Of a DNA stretch of 64,000 bases, positions 11,777-25,604 are shown piece after piece (position 1 is the first letter of the stretch; every line of letters starts with the position of its first letter). Source of the DNA: Sipunculus nudus (lineage: Eukaryota; Annelida; Sipuncula; Golfingiida; Sipunculidae). The stretch spans positions 108,001 through 172,000 of the forward strand of contig CM049320.1 in assembly GCA_026874595.1 (NCBI GenBank), given 5' to 3'. Made by a program: the position numbers and the translations under genes. The notes beneath the pieces were generated by a model. That model was not told the origin of the DNA, searched no databases, and worked only from the letters and a program-made list of their open reading frames with translations.

Positions 11777-14438
11777 AGGTGGCTTGGCGGGATGTCGCAT
11801 TACCTAACTTTGACATGTATTATTGTATTAAAAAATGGTCTCAGACGTAAATTATCCTTCCCTTTTTGTTAATCTACATGAAACAATAGTAATTGACAAT
11901 CATATGAATGTGGTGCGCAAACTCAGAAATGGTTATTGTCCATGCCGCCGGGGGGCATCCTTGGCTTAGGCCTACCCTTCTAAAAAATTTCAGACTTGTG
12001 TTTGTTTTCATTCACTGAATCTCATTGGCATTCGACACAGGGAATAAAGATCACACCACGGCAGGTCGGGGCTGGTGAAAAATTGTCAACATTAAGAGTT
12101 ATATAGAAGGTTGGGGGTTCGAATCCGCGGCGGGGAATGGTTTACTTTTTTTCCTTTTTTTCCACCTTTTTATATTTAAAATACTGCGTTTACGTTATGT
12201 ATATTATTTCATAATTCCTGGCGGTTTCTTGGTAATTTATGAATGGTAAATCAATTAATGAGGCCAATTAGATGAAAAGTGTGCGAGCTAAGAAACAGTT
12301 ACTGTTCCTGCCACCAGGGGGCGACCCAGGCTTATGGCCCATTTGGTGAAAATAACGGGTCCAAATGAAAGGGATTTTAACAGATCAACAACCCTGGGTC
12401 CAACCCCGTTAAAACGATCGACCTGGTTATAATGTCCAACCTCGTTAAAATGATCAACCTGGTTAAAATGAACAATGTGGTTAAAATGAACAACATGGTT
12501 AGAATGAACAACCTCGTTTTAATGTCCAACCTCGTTATAATGTACAACCTCGTTATACTGTTCAAGTTTTGCCATGCTTGAACCAACGTACGCAAACTCG
12601 TAGGCAAATATATATATATATATATGTATATAATATATATGTACTATAAAAGAATATTGAGGCCAGTCAGGCAAAATAGTTAATGTTCCTGCCACCAGAG
12701 GGCGACCTAGGCTTATCAGCTTGTGTCCAAATGAACGGGATTTTAACAGATAACCCTTGTGTTTGTCGGACTAGTATCTCTCTCCATATATATATATATA
12801 TACATATGTATAGTTATATACTCCTGCGTAGTTTTACATTAAATTTTAATTAAAATTTGGTCAAGGTGGCCCAAAAAGCCAGGATCCAAGTATACAAACA
12901 GCATTGTAACATTTATTGTTTTTTTAATTAATTATTAATTATTTATGTCTTTTGGAAACACACATCCTGTTGAAAAAAGACCTTTTTTGAATAGCGTGAT
13001 TGATTTTTTAAAGAGTTTGTGTTAAGTGTTATCTACTAACCCTTAGGTAGGTTAACAGTGAACTGTAGAAAAAGCCGGTTATTTCCAAAAGTTTTCAAAT
13101 TAAATTTTCAAAACTTGTGTCCCACGGCCCAGTTTACTGCTTCTCGTCATATTATGCCGTTATATATATAAATATATATATATATATATACATAAATATA
13201 TATATATATATATATTCACACCCACACAACTACTCATGTAAGAACAAATTCACGTTGAAACGCAGCGACCCCTGGCGGACAGATGGTAATCGAAAGTCGA
13301 TACGCTGGTCAATAAGTGGTATTCTAACCCTTAGGTAGGTTAACAGGGAAATTTAGAAAAAATCGTTTATTTTCAAAAGTTTTCAATTTAATTTTTCAAA
13401 ACTTGTGTCCCACGGTCCAGTTTACTGCTTCTCGTCAAATTATGACGTTTGTTGGTCAAGGTTGCCCAAAAAGCCAGGATTTTGCGGAGTTTTTAAAAAT
13501 TAATTTTTTTTAATTTAATTTTCAAAATCTGTCCAAGTGTACAAAAAGTTTACAGTATATCTGTTTAGTATTTTAAATTTTTAATTCAACTATACTGTCA
13601 GTCGCGCCCCCTGCCGTTAAGTGTTGGGTAACGCCTTAACCTGTGGTCAGTGGAACCGGTCAGCCGCGTGTGGGCGAACCCTCTGTCTCCCCTACGTTTT
13701 GGAGCCTAAGTAAACCAGGGGGTTTGCCCACTCTCCCTCTCCCTCTCCGCCCACAATGGCCGCCGGCTGACCGTATGGGGGCGGCCATCTCTACCGTAAA
13801 GCCTTTATTTCAATCGGCCTTGACCGGTCAGATGGGGTCAAACTTTTATAAATTCTGTTAAAATTCAAATTTTCCATAAAAATGTGCGCTTTTATTTTTT
13901 TGGGGTCAAGAATTGTCCACTGCACCTAACCCTGTACACTGTAGCCTCGCTAATGACCTCTGGTCATTGTGATTGACCAATATATGTTTTTGACTTAGCC
14001 AACACCTAAGCAGAAGTGTCCTAACCCTGGAATTTAGTGCCAGCGATGGCCGCAGTGGTCAATGGGGGCGCCACCTTCCGGTATCATTTTGCCCCGAAAA
14101 ATTTAAAATTTGTTAAGTAAATTTAAGTAAGTCAACTTAATCGGCTGCTTAAGCAGTAAGTCATTTGAGTTATATCCTGTGTAAGTGTTGAAAATTTTGC
14201 TTAAGCAGTGTGATAACCCAGGGTTAGTATAGGGGTGTTTCGTGGTTAGCGTTTTAACACGTTAGTCTAACTGTCGCATACTTAAGCAAGTCACTTAAGA
14301 CCAAAACCCACTTAAGGCTCCCCTAAGTCTTGTTAAGTTGTGTCTAAGTGGTGACTAACGTCCGGTATCTAACCCTAACCCTAACCCTAACCCTAACCCT
14401 AACCCTAACCCTAACCCTAACCCTAACCCTAACCCTAA
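11777..14438. repeat. Segmental duplication, copy 1 (ends in telomere tract)
   Basis: About 2.66 kb that reappears at 40,677-43,986 with very few differences. It includes a second ~0.85-kb block (12,088-12,960), two ~288-bp tandem units with TA microsatellites (about 13,119-13,640), and a segment rich in TAAGT/ACTTA words. It ends in an interstitial CCCTAA tract. The second copy has three of the ~288-bp units instead of two. No gene is supported; the frame at 13,643-13,861 has no recognisable domain. Confidence 0.95.
14370..14438. repeat. Short interstitial telomere tract
   Basis: About eleven perfect CCCTAA hexamers on the + strand, followed by ordinary sequence (GTAGGTCCGTCCGCTAACC). The tract is uniform, unlike the longer and more variable array at the equivalent position of the other duplicate (43,532-43,986). 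Confidence 0.98.
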
Positions 14439-17400
14439 GTAGGTCCGTCCGCTAACCGCTAAGTAATCATTGAAAAAGTTAACAAAACAATTTTTCTCGA
14501 TCGATTGGCAATTGTGATAATGTTTGAGCTTTTCACCCTATCCTTCTTTTGAGGACAGAAACAGTCTTTTTTCTTCTTTATTTTTCTAAATTCAGACAAT
14601 TTTGATGAGCCATTTTTTTAAAGGTAACTATTTATAAAGAAATAATAGAGGGTCTGCCCCAAACTGACCACTGGTCAGATCAGTGTTATAATGCCTAAAA
14701 TTGAAAAAAATAAAATTTCTACTCCTCTGCATAGTTTAAAAGTGGGCGGAATTTTTTTCTGAATTTCTGGTCAAGACGGGGTGCCGCCTGACGCTGCTGA
14801 CCCCACCTTGACCGCCAGGGTTTGACCAAATGGCTTGATACCTAGCTTTTTCAATAAGCTCTCCTAATTTCTTTATTTTTCCACTTTTCAGATCCAAACC
14901 AATGAAAATTGATGAAACTCATTAACATTGAATGTTAAGAAAAGAGAAAAAAATTTTAACTTGAAAAGTTTTAATTTTAATTGAGTTTAATTGCTTAACA
15001 CTTAAGCGAGCTGTTACCACTTAACCCTCAACCTGGATTTCTAAAATCGCCTTAAAATACCCAAAAAACGCCCATATTTGGACTTTTTCTTTCACCTGTC
15101 CACTAAGTGAATCGTTCTGAACCCATTTACAGGAATTTAAATTTAAAAAATTTAATATTTAAAAAGTTTAATTTTTTAAATTTTCATATTCAAATATCTC
15201 GTATTTTGCATAAAACTGCTCTTTTGTATATTTCTTTTCTGTAACGTTGTCCATCTACCTGGTTGCCCTGTTCCTGGTATGCTTGTGTTCGTTTTAAATT
15301 ATTTTAAATTAAAGTAATTTGCATATTTCATTTTTTTGCATTTTCTACATATTTTGTTGGCCCTGTTGGCTCGCCGCCCGCATCGCAACGATTTGTTTTG
15401 TGACGGTTCGATCAAACTGGTCCATGTCAAATGTTTTCCACCCTTGGACGTTTGAAAATATCATTTCCCTCGTTGTTTTAAAAGCTTTTAAACAATTAAA
15501 ATCATGTGAATGCCCCTAACCGCAACCCTAGGGTAAGTTAGGGTAACTTCTGCGTCTCCTATTACAGGGAATCACTCGGTTTACGCGTCAGCCCCCCAAA
15601 AATTTGAATTCCTTGATTTTTTCTTCATTGTTTAAACACGTCTCGACACTTCAGACTTTATTTGTTTTCAATTTAAAAACATAACCCTAGTTTATAAAAT
15701 ATAACCACTTAGCTGTTTACGTCAACACTTAGGCACAGGCGACACCTGTCGGATCTCCTCCTCTGCCTGAGCGCAGGCGCCACCGGTCGGAATTTTACTG
15801 TCAAAATGAAAAAAAAAACTTAAAAATGGCATATTTAAGAAACAAGCTCAATAAACCACTTAAAGGTTACACTTAAGGACAAGACTTAAAACAGGACGAC
15901 AAAAATTTCAAAGTCCCTAACACTTAATAAAACCTACCATATAACCACTTAATTCTCGAGAAGACTTAATAACACTTAGGATATATGGAAGGATGGAATA
16001 TATAAAAAAAAATCCAAAATCCCTAACACTTAATGAAACTTAGCATATAACCACTCAATACTCAATAACACTTAGTAATGCTTAAGAAACTTGCATGAAT
16101 CCAAGTATACGGCTAAGCTTTATCTTGATAACACTTAATAAGACTTAATAACGACTCTTAACGACAACACATGCCGACACTCAACAGCACCAAGTCTTGA
16201 AAGATGGAATATGTGAAAAAACAATTGTTAAGTGTTGCTTTTTACACTTAAACATAGTGTTGTTTCTGGAGACTTAAGTTTAAGTGTTGTGTTACGTGTT
16301 AAAAATAACACTTAAGAACGCTTTACATTAAGTGGTGTTCTTAAGTGTTAGCATAAGTGTTATAGAATAACACTTACGAAATTGTTGGAGGGGCATTTTG
16401 AAAAAATTCAAGGCTGCTGTTAGATATAACACATACGCTAACACTTAAGCCCTTTATAGGTGTAGGTATGTATATATGTCTTGCCGAAATCATCTAGATA
16501 ATAATGTATGGTTTTCAATGTAATGGGTGACCGGCAAGACGTGCTTTGGGAGCTTCATCTTCGTTATTATGAAATACCTCGTAATTGTGAAATACACCGT
16601 TATTATGAAATACCTCATTAGGTGTTTAATTATTCAAATTTTGAGAGATAATTGTTTATTCTATGGGGATTTGCAAAATGGTACGGGATTGAAAGTATTT
16701 CGTTAATTGATCTGAAATTATTAAGGTCTCTTCAACAAAACTTAAAAGAAATCTGACGGCGGGTTCTCATTCTGTGAACTCAAATCGGGATTATATTAAG
16801 TGCCTGTAATCTGCTGAAATTTTGCTATTTTTCAAATCTCAATATCTAAGTCTTTAGCCTCTGAAACGGCTGGTCTCCATTTGGTGAACTTGAATCAAAT
16901 GACCGCATAATTAAGTCTATTACCGTGGGAATTACTTTTGGAATAACATGGTAAAATTTACAGTGAAATGCCTACAGTTTAATTTCATCGATGCAAATAA
17001 ACAGTTACTTGCCATGGTAAAACAGAGGTAAATACCATGGTATTGTATACACTATTAGAACTCAAAAGTTAAATAATTTTGCTATTTTTTAAATCACAAT
17101 ATCTAAGTAAGTATATAGTTTTTTTATTTGAACTCCTCTTTAGCCTCTGAAATGTTGAGGAAAATCTGACGGCTGGTCTCCATTTGCTGAACTTGAATTG
17201 GGCTACAAATTTCAATATCCCTCAAATGACCGCCCCTGGTCTGTGCAGTTTAACACTTGACCTTTTCCATTTAACACTTGGTCGTTTAAACTTCAATTTT
17301 AATTTAATTTCATAAAAAAATTGAGCTTTAGTGTACACTTATAAGCGTGATAAAATGATACAAAAAATGAAAAAAAAAAGCAAACCAAAACTGCAAAAAT

Positions 17401-18670
17401 AACACGTAAGCTTAGGTGTTGTCCTGGAGTGTTATGTTAAGTGTTATTTTTTACACTTAAGAATAACACGTAAGCTTAAGTAACACGTAAGACCACTTAG
17501 TCTAACGTGTTCTGTTAAGTGTTGTTTTTTTACACGTAAACGTAAGTGTTATTTCTTTAGAATTAAGTTTAAGTATTGTGTTAAGTGTTAAAAAATAACA
17601 CTTTAAGACGATTAAGTAACCTTACGTGTTATTTTTCTAACACTTAATAGTAAGTGGTGTCCTAAGTGTTATTGTTTAAAACTTAAGAAAAATAACACGT
17701 AAGCTTAAATGGTAAAGAATCAGTAACACGTAAGATCACTTAGGCGTAAAGTGTTGCTTTTTACACTTAACATAACACTTAACGATAACACGTAAGTTTA
17801 TGTGTTATCCTTAAGTGTTAAGTGACAACAACACGTAAGACTAAGTGTTACAGGAGCTAACGTGTTGCGGTTACATAACACTTAAGCTTAAGTTTTATTT
17901 AAGCTTAAGTGTTATGTAAAGTGTTAAAAATAAGACTTAAGCACGTTTATGTGTTATTCATTAACATTGACCTTAACACTTAGGCTAGTGTCTTGTGTTA
18001 AGTGTGTTAGAAAACAGAAATTGAAAAATTAAAAGAGGTATTTTAAGACACTAAGCGCCACCTGGTGGAGTAATAATGCCTTTAGTGGGAACTGGATGCT
18101 GTCGTTGTACCTCTATATATATTTATATATGTTATATATTTAAATATATCGGTGACATTTATTAGTATGTATATATATATATATATATGTAAAATAAACC
18201 GTTTTGGTCTTGTCTGTCCGCGTGCAACACCTGTCAGACCTTTTCTCTGTGTGCGTATATATGAAATTTTACTTTAAATTTAAATTTCATCAGAAAATAA
18301 ACTTTCGCGTACACCTATACTTTCAACAGCGACCTGTCGGTAAAACGTGATGAAATGATACAAAAAATGAAAAACACTGTACAAACAAATGGCACATTTA
18401 AGAAATCAGCCCTTAAACCACTTAACGGTTAACACTTAACGACAAGGCTTAACGATAAATTATAACACTTAAGGACGGGGCTTCCTCATTTTGAAGACTT
18501 TTTTACATCAATGATATATAATGTGGTTTTAAAAGAAGTAAGAAGTGTTAATCCTTGGGCACACTAATTTTTCTGAAAATTAGACATTTTTTCACATATA
18601 TATTAGGTACCCGAGGCATACTTTAAGATTTAAGCATATCCCGATCTCCATCCATAAGACAAAATAAACG
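14439..18670. repeat. AT-rich DNA dense in TTAAGTGTTA words
   Basis: No gene is visible. From about 15,700 to 18,480, and most densely at 16,200-18,010, the words TTAAGTGTTA, AACACTTAA and ACACGTAAG occur over and over in both orientations at irregular spacing. This is not a clean tandem array. A TA tract lies at about 18,165-18,188. The position beside telomere repeats suggests subtelomeric-type DNA, but that is inference. Confidence 0.7.
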
Positions 18671-18673
18671 ATC

Positions 18674-19056
18674 ATGTCTTTTTTTGCTTTATAAATTTTT
18701 TTATTTTCATTTCAATTAAAATAAATATGATCATAATTTCCAGGTGTTTCCAAACGGTCAAAAATATGCGCCGACTGTCTGGCTTTTGGCGCGGGCCAGA
18801 CGGCTTTGTTACACTGTGTCTATTTCTGTCTGGGCCCTCGGGGCACCCGGTGTGCTGGCTTGAGCCGAGAGAAATGAGGTCGCTATAACAACGACCCAGA
18901 TAATATAACAGTCCTGTGTAGTAATCTTTATATCATACCATATATAATATTATAAATATAAACACTGGAAAAACATTGTACTTGAATAAATATAACCAAA
19001 AATTGGTTTAGAATAAATAAAGAATTGTTTACAGTTTACCCTTAGTAGGGGTTTGA
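18674..19056. mobile_element. ~390-bp interspersed element, copy 2
   Basis: A near-identical copy of 11,369-11,757, with the short difference around the TATATAATATTATAAA stretch. It ends about 90 bp upstream of the start codon of the immunoglobulin-domain gene, so it may supply part of that gene's promoter region. Confidence 0.8.
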
Positions 19057-19147
19057 TAATGTGGCGGTTGAATACATTGGCCTCTATATGACTTCACTCG
19101 GTGCATCGTTTTGCCATCGTGAGCCACCACTCGAAATAATCAGCAAA

Positions 19148-22100
19148 ATGAAGCTAATACTAGCGGTTATAACAACCTTCTGGATTAACTATGGTGAGTA
19201 GAAATTTGTATTTTGACTCTCCTCTTCCCAAAGTGATGTTTGAATGTCGATTGTTTTGACGGACGCGGCCGAAATGTGTTTGTCATGTCGATTAACCGGC
19301 GAAGGTTTGCTCAGCAGGCCGCCATCTTTGATGGCTTGCACAGACGCTTCGTAAAGCCCGCCGTCTGAAACCTGATACCCCTGATAGCGATAAGATTGTC
19401 AGTCACTACAGGTGTGACTATTTGAGTAATTAGCGCCCGCAACACCATGGCTCTACATAAATTAGCTTTAGCTCATTATCACCGTGGTTATTATGATTAT
19501 ATATGATTATATGTAGTTTGATTGCTATCACTGATTTGGAGAAAATCAGTTGGCAATACGTAAAAGTATAAGCAAAACCTTCATAAAAAAGGATTTAAAG
19601 GAACGTTGCGCAATATTTTGAATAAAAGCATAAAAGTAAATTTAATGTGCATCTTCAGTTTAATTTATAATATTAACGATATCTAAAATTTAAACTTAAC
19701 TTTAGCAGTCTCATACAGTGATAGTATTTCTAGGCAAATGGTTTCAGATTTGTGACCACCTGACCACAAAAGCTATTACTAGTATTAGTATTAACATTTA
19801 AACACAGCAATGATTAATAGTAAATTATAGCTGATAGACATGTTGGCAGGCTCTAACATACAGAATAAACATACATATAGAATTTTAAAATTTATAATTC
19901 ATGACAGTTTAAAAATTGACTAAATCATTTGTGATCAGTGTTTCTTAAAATCATGGAAAGAGTTCATATTATTTGATAATTCAATAATTGACGCTGAGAG
20001 AAATTTGAAACTCGGGTTGATTCTGAATGAAGAATATGCAAGATATTCAGTGACTAACGGGTGAGATATATTGTCAGTCAACCTGATGATTAAAGAAATG
20101 TTCAGCAGCCCTGGCATTCTCTGTATTATTCATACCTGTGTCAGAATTATATTGTCTTCCCTAGCTCATGTCTTACCCCTGCACAAAGTTTTGTATAAAT
20201 CACTGAAGTATAGTTTTGGCTAATAACAACCATACACAAACATGCAAACAGGTCTACATGGGTGAAAATGTATCCTCCTTGGTGATGATAATATAAATGC
20301 TCTATTGATAAAAATAGCATATGTGTTGAAATAACCAAGGGTACCATTACTTATAATTTTAGATATTGACTAATATTGGTATGATCTTTTTTCAATCTGT
20401 ATTGAAATGAATTAATTCTGGCTCCAGTTTGATGAAACTGGGTTACTTTCACCCAGATTTTTGACAACTGGTCCATGAGGTGATCCCTTGCAGTTAAGGG
20501 TTTAAGTTAGGCCACGGAAATGTTGTATTGCGATTGCTTATCTTGCCAAATTATGAAAACAAATAAGCAAAACTTAATATGGGTTTACTACATTGATTAG
20601 CAATATACAGTGGATTTCAGAGTTTATTTTCTTCTTTTTTTCAGCTGTGGCAGTGCCATCTGTTGAGCTTGTTGTGCCAGGAGGCACACAGGTACCGAGG
20701 TTGCAGAATGTCACCACCATAACGTGCAAGGCTAGAGAGTTCAAGAGTGGATACCTGGTGTATATAAAGAAACAGTCCAAGGAAGGTGACCCCCTTTCGT
20801 TAATGATAAATGGCCAACTGGATGATGGATTTAAAGGTGGATCTTACGAGGGGACACATCGCTATACAGGATCTTACAAGGAGCTCAGCTCTGTAGAAAA
20901 TATACTCAACTTCGACTTCCACATCAAAATCACAGGTAAGAGTATTTTACAAAATAAATATTCCATTTTTAATGCCCCTTAACTACATTTTAATTTTGTA
21001 GCCCTATGTAGAACTTTGACATGGTAATAAGTCTCTGAAATATGCAGGACTATGCCTCCACTATGTGGTGGTCTCATATGTCCAATACGTGACTAACTCA
21101 GTGGGTTTTACCAAGAGGACACAGTTTACACCAGCCACATGTTGTACATGACTCAAGGTCAAAGGTTACTTGCGGGCTGCTTAGACCTGAGACTATCACT
21201 TATGGCAATGCTGATATACATGATTACCCTATCATGAGAGGCACAAAAAAGGAACAACATTAAAACTTAACCAAGTGCAATGTGTAAGTGTCAACAACCC
21301 AGTCATTACTATAATCTTTCAAGTAGAAGCTAGCTAGACTGAATTTACTTAGTCAGTAGTTTAGTTATAATTCCATACAGCTTATTTTATGGTAATGTAG
21401 TAATAATTGATAAATGATAGATCATCAGTTGTTGTCTATTTTTCAATCATTGAATATGATTTTTTAACCAATTCCTACCACTAATTTTGATAGAACCTCA
21501 AATATTCCCTATTTTTTATTGTGACAGGTTGTGACTAAAGAATTATTTGTAACCCCAAGCATATAAAAAACCTGAAGCCTTCATTATAACAAGATATCAT
21601 TTCTGAAAATTAGAAAATTGTTTAAATCTATAAATGTGTGCATTAATGCGTGTTTCTTTGATTTTCAGACATAGAACCAGAGGACGCTGGCACCTTTATA
21701 TGCGAGATGAATGGCAATGATGTGCTGGCAAGGGATACCACAACCATTGTTGTAAAAGGTAAGATTTGTTGTCTGAAGTTAGGTATTAGTGTAAATATAC
21801 ATTTGTTATACACAGTTATACCCTGCATTCATTCTACCACAGGTTTCAAATTTAGATCAGCAATGCAATCCACTGTTCTCAATGGTGTGAACACTTAGGC
21901 CAAAAAAACAAAGGTATGGTTCCCAGGCACTTTTTCAGAAACCAGTGCAGCTGTGCGATATTTTATTTTTTGCTCAGCTGACTGTAAGTCATCTGAGCTA
22001 TAGCAGTCACCTTTTGTCCGTCTTTCTGTCTGTCCGTCTGTCCATCCGTCCATTAACCTGGCACAAATCGTAACCGCTGGACCTAGAAACTTGTAACTTG

Positions 22101-25100
22101 ACATTCTGAGAGGTCCATGAAAAATCCCCTTGGAAACCAGAAATGAGGTCTCTGTTACCCATATCCTTTGAGCTATGGGCCCCAAGGTACCCCCCAGAAT
22201 AGTAAAAAATTTCATACAAAAACTTCAATATCTCATTAACTGCATCACTGATGGTCATGATTTTCGGCATACATATTAATCATGAGATGTTCCATCAGTT
22301 TCTGAAGACTGGTGGTGCCACCTGTATTTTTCGATTTTTTACGAATTTTTTTCTCTATTTTTGAGACCTTAAAAAATGTGAACATCTGTTAACAAGGCAC
22401 AAATCGTAAAGACTGGACCTAGAATCTTCATACTTGACACACAGGGAGACCCATGAAAAGTCTCCATGGAAACCTGAAATTAGGTCTCTGTTACCCATAT
22501 CCTTTAAGCTGTATGGCTCCAAAATACCCCCCAGAATAATGAAAATATTTGATACAAAAACTGCAGTATCTTAATAACTACAACACTGATGGTCATGATT
22601 TTTCGCATTCATATTGATCATGAGGTGTTCCATCAGTTTCTGCAGAATGGTCGCGCCACCTCTAATTTTTTTCAAATTTTTACGAATTTTTTTCTCTATT
22701 TTTGAGACCTTTTAAGATGGGGTTATCTGTCAACAGGGTACAAATAGTAACAACTGGACCTAGAATCTTCATTCTTGTCATGCAAGGAGGCCCATGAAAA
22801 GTGTCCGTGGAAACCTGAAATTAGGTCTCCGTTTCCCATATCCTTCAAGCTATAGGACTCCGAAGTATCCCTCAGAATAATGGAAAATTTGATACAAAAG
22901 CTGAAGTATCTGAACAACTAATGCAGAGATCACCATGATAATTTGCATCTTTATTGACCATTAAGTGTTTTTATTAGTTTCTGCAGACTGGTGGAGCCAC
23001 CTGTATTTTTTTTAAGTTTACACATTTTTTCTCTATTTTTGAAATTTATATAAATGCAGACACAATCTTGGCCTGTTGGTTAATCTGTTTGATGCTTCAG
23101 TTGAATGGGTATATACTACCATTCAGATGATAAAATATCTGTTTGCGAATAACTTCCCAGTCAGCTGAGTGTCATGACCCATGGGTCACTTGTTTACCTT
23201 TTGTTGTATATTGCAATAAAAATTTCATACAATCTGGAAGAAACATGAAAATATCAGAATTTGTTTGCTAATCAGGTAAAAAGCATTACATTACAAAGGA
23301 AATCTGATCAAAATTGTAGTATTTTATCTTCTTGAAAAATGAAAATCAAAATATAAATTTTTGATGCAGTGGGTTATAATTTATGCAGACGGTGCCTGAG
23401 AACCATACCTTTTATTTTTTTTGGCTTTATGACTCTCATGTTTTTGACCTGTGTCAAAACAAGAAAACCATGCTTCAGCAAACAGTGGTTATGTAGAAGA
23501 AGTTACTGAACAAACGCAGTGTTTATCACTGTGTAAGCAGTGTAGTGTGGACAATGTATTTGATGTATAAGGTGAAACTGATCTAACTCAGTATACCTAC
23601 ATTAAAAATGTTATCCTTATTTATATGTAAAGCACTAATTTGGTTTCATTAATTCCTTCAATTTTATAGATATATAATATTATTGAATACTATAGTCCCA
23701 TTTCACAGTGGGGCGCCCATTGAAATGTGTTGATCTTTTCTTAAAATCATAGATCAGATCGAGAAAGTAAGCTGCAGTGTAGGAATGAGGCATAGGCTTA
23801 ATTAACTAGAATGATACCAAAACCATACCTTGGAAAGTATTTCAGTTAATCATTTAAATCAATATATGAGAAAACGGTCTATTTCTTACAACATCTCAAC
23901 CAATCTGATGAAGGCCAAGCTCACTGGTATCAAACTCAAACAACCACAATTAAAAGCTGCTGATTGGTAGTTGAGTGTCATGAATATTCTAAAAAAACAA
24001 TAACTGTCAAAGTGAGGCTGCCAAACCATGACAGATGTCATGTCACCTGACTAAAAGATTAGGGAGAAACAAAAAGGTTGCAAAATATATATGTTGTTTT
24101 TTTTATAAAGTTTTATATCTTATATATGGCCTTATATGAGACTATTTAAGTTTCAGAGAATAATCACCAATTTTCAATTGACACTCTTCTGTGAAACAGA
24201 CTATACAGTTCTGCAGTTGATGTATCTAGATTGATAAGATTATCACTGAATTATATAAGCATTAATATGATTATGGAAGGGTCTGACTAGATTAAACATC
24301 AACATTCAGTTCAGTTTTAATAGAGGAGTCGGACGAGGGCCACGTAAGACTATCAGATCTTAGATTATATGCTTAATAGAGCAGGATTTTTTGCTTAGCT
24401 TAGATGGAAGTACATGTAGTACTGAGTACCTGTCTAAATGATTTTGTTTTCTGCAGTGCCTCCAACATCCATCAGCATGAAGTTTACGAATGACTCGGAA
24501 GTCATCGAAGCTGAAACTGCCGTGCAGACCTTGCACTTCATGCCAGACGATACTGCTCACTTCACATGCATGGTGAAGGGTGGCAGCCCTCAGCCCTCCG
24601 TCAGTGTCATGATAGGTGAGGAGGATGTCACAAGCCAGTTCGAGCTCACTGTCAAAGAAGTGATGAAACCAGGAACTACACAAGGCTTTGAAGCATCAAC
24701 TTTCACCGTGACATTAGAAGCAATGAATTTTCTAATGGTTCCAAAATATAACAACAAATTTCTTGTATGCAAGTCTCCAGCTGGTGCTGAACCTCTTGAG
24801 CGAAGATTCCACATCAAATTCCCACAAAGTAAGTTCACATTAATATGAAGTTGTCATAGGTAAACAGTCCATAAAGAACTCAGTCTTATCCCAACCCCTT
24901 GAATGTTGTAAATAGGCTATTAGTTAGCCACTTGTTAATAAGACTATTAGGTTTAATTATGTACTTTCATTTCATTGATGCTGTAGACCACTGAATAAGA
25001 CTGCCTGCATATTTATTTCACTCCAGTCTAGAATGTAGTTTTGGTATATAGGGACTGCTGCTTCAAGCTTCAAGATAATATTTAATAAATTTTGTCCTGC

Positions 25101-25604
25101 TTGATGTAAGGCTGTAGGCATAGATAGAATTTGTTATATACTGAAATTTGAATTTCTGATTGATACTATTAGATAGTGCTGTGGTGGGCTATAAATGTCA
25201 GTTCCTCAGGGTTAACGAGAAAATAATGAAAATGATCCTCCCCTTGGGACACACTAAGGATCGTTTTCAACATTTTCAAAGCCCAGAAGGCCATTTTGAT
25301 GTGTTAAAATAGTTTAGTTCTTACATTGTTATTATTAATATAGATTTCTTATTTGCCAAAATATATCTGTTATGAAGCCTGTGGTAATGTAGATAAATCA
25401 TCAGCCAAGTTCAATAATATACGTATTCAGTTTCATGCACTGACCAAAATTGTATACAATATTATGTTATTGGTCATATCTGAATTTTGATGATGTATTT
25501 GATCTTTTTTTTCAGATCCTAACCAGGTGATCAATGGAGCAGGAACAAAACTACTCTCATGGCTGGCTCTTCTGCTGGCAGCAGCTGTTATGATGCTGTT
25601 ATGA
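19148..25604 (+). CDS. Predicted GPI-anchored two-Ig-domain protein, five exons
   Basis: I assembled exons 19,148-19,193, 20,645-20,935, 21,669-21,758, 24,457-24,828 and 25,516-25,604. All four introns have GT-AG ends and all are phase 1, typical of immunoglobulin-superfamily genes. They give 295 residues. Exon 1 encodes a hydrophobic signal peptide (MKLILAVITTFW). Exons 2-3 encode a first Ig domain with one cysteine in TITCKA and the partner in the classic DAGTFIC motif, split by an intron. Exon 4 encodes a second Ig domain (cysteines in HFTCMV and FLVCKS). Exon 5 ends in a hydrophobic tail of about 14 residues with no cytoplasmic part after a small-residue site (NGAG), which suggests a GPI-attachment signal. 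It is probably a cell-surface recognition or adhesion protein; the ligand is unknown. An AATAAA lies at 25,754. Confidence 0.85.
21899..23426. mobile_element. Terminal-inverted-repeat element in intron 3
   Basis: About 33 bp at 21,899-21,930 (containing AAGGTATGGTTCCCAGGCAC) match the reverse complement of 23,392-23,425 with one mismatch in the core and small A-run differences. TTA precedes the left end, and TTTA follows the right end, so a TTA target duplication is possible; that would fit the PIF/Harbinger type. Inside are an inner inverted pair (CTCAGCTGACTG at 21,975, CAGTCAGCTGAG at 23,158), a GTCC/GTCT-rich tract and three ~340-bp tandem units. There is no transposase, so it is non-autonomous. 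Confidence 0.75.
22055..23045. repeat. Three ~340-bp tandem units inside the intronic element
   Basis: Three diverged copies start near ACAAATCGTAA...CTGGACCTAGAA and end near TTTTTTCTCTATTTTTGA. They begin at about 22,055, 22,390 and 22,735. They are confined to the inverted-repeat element and explain the repeated short open frames there. Confidence 0.9.
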
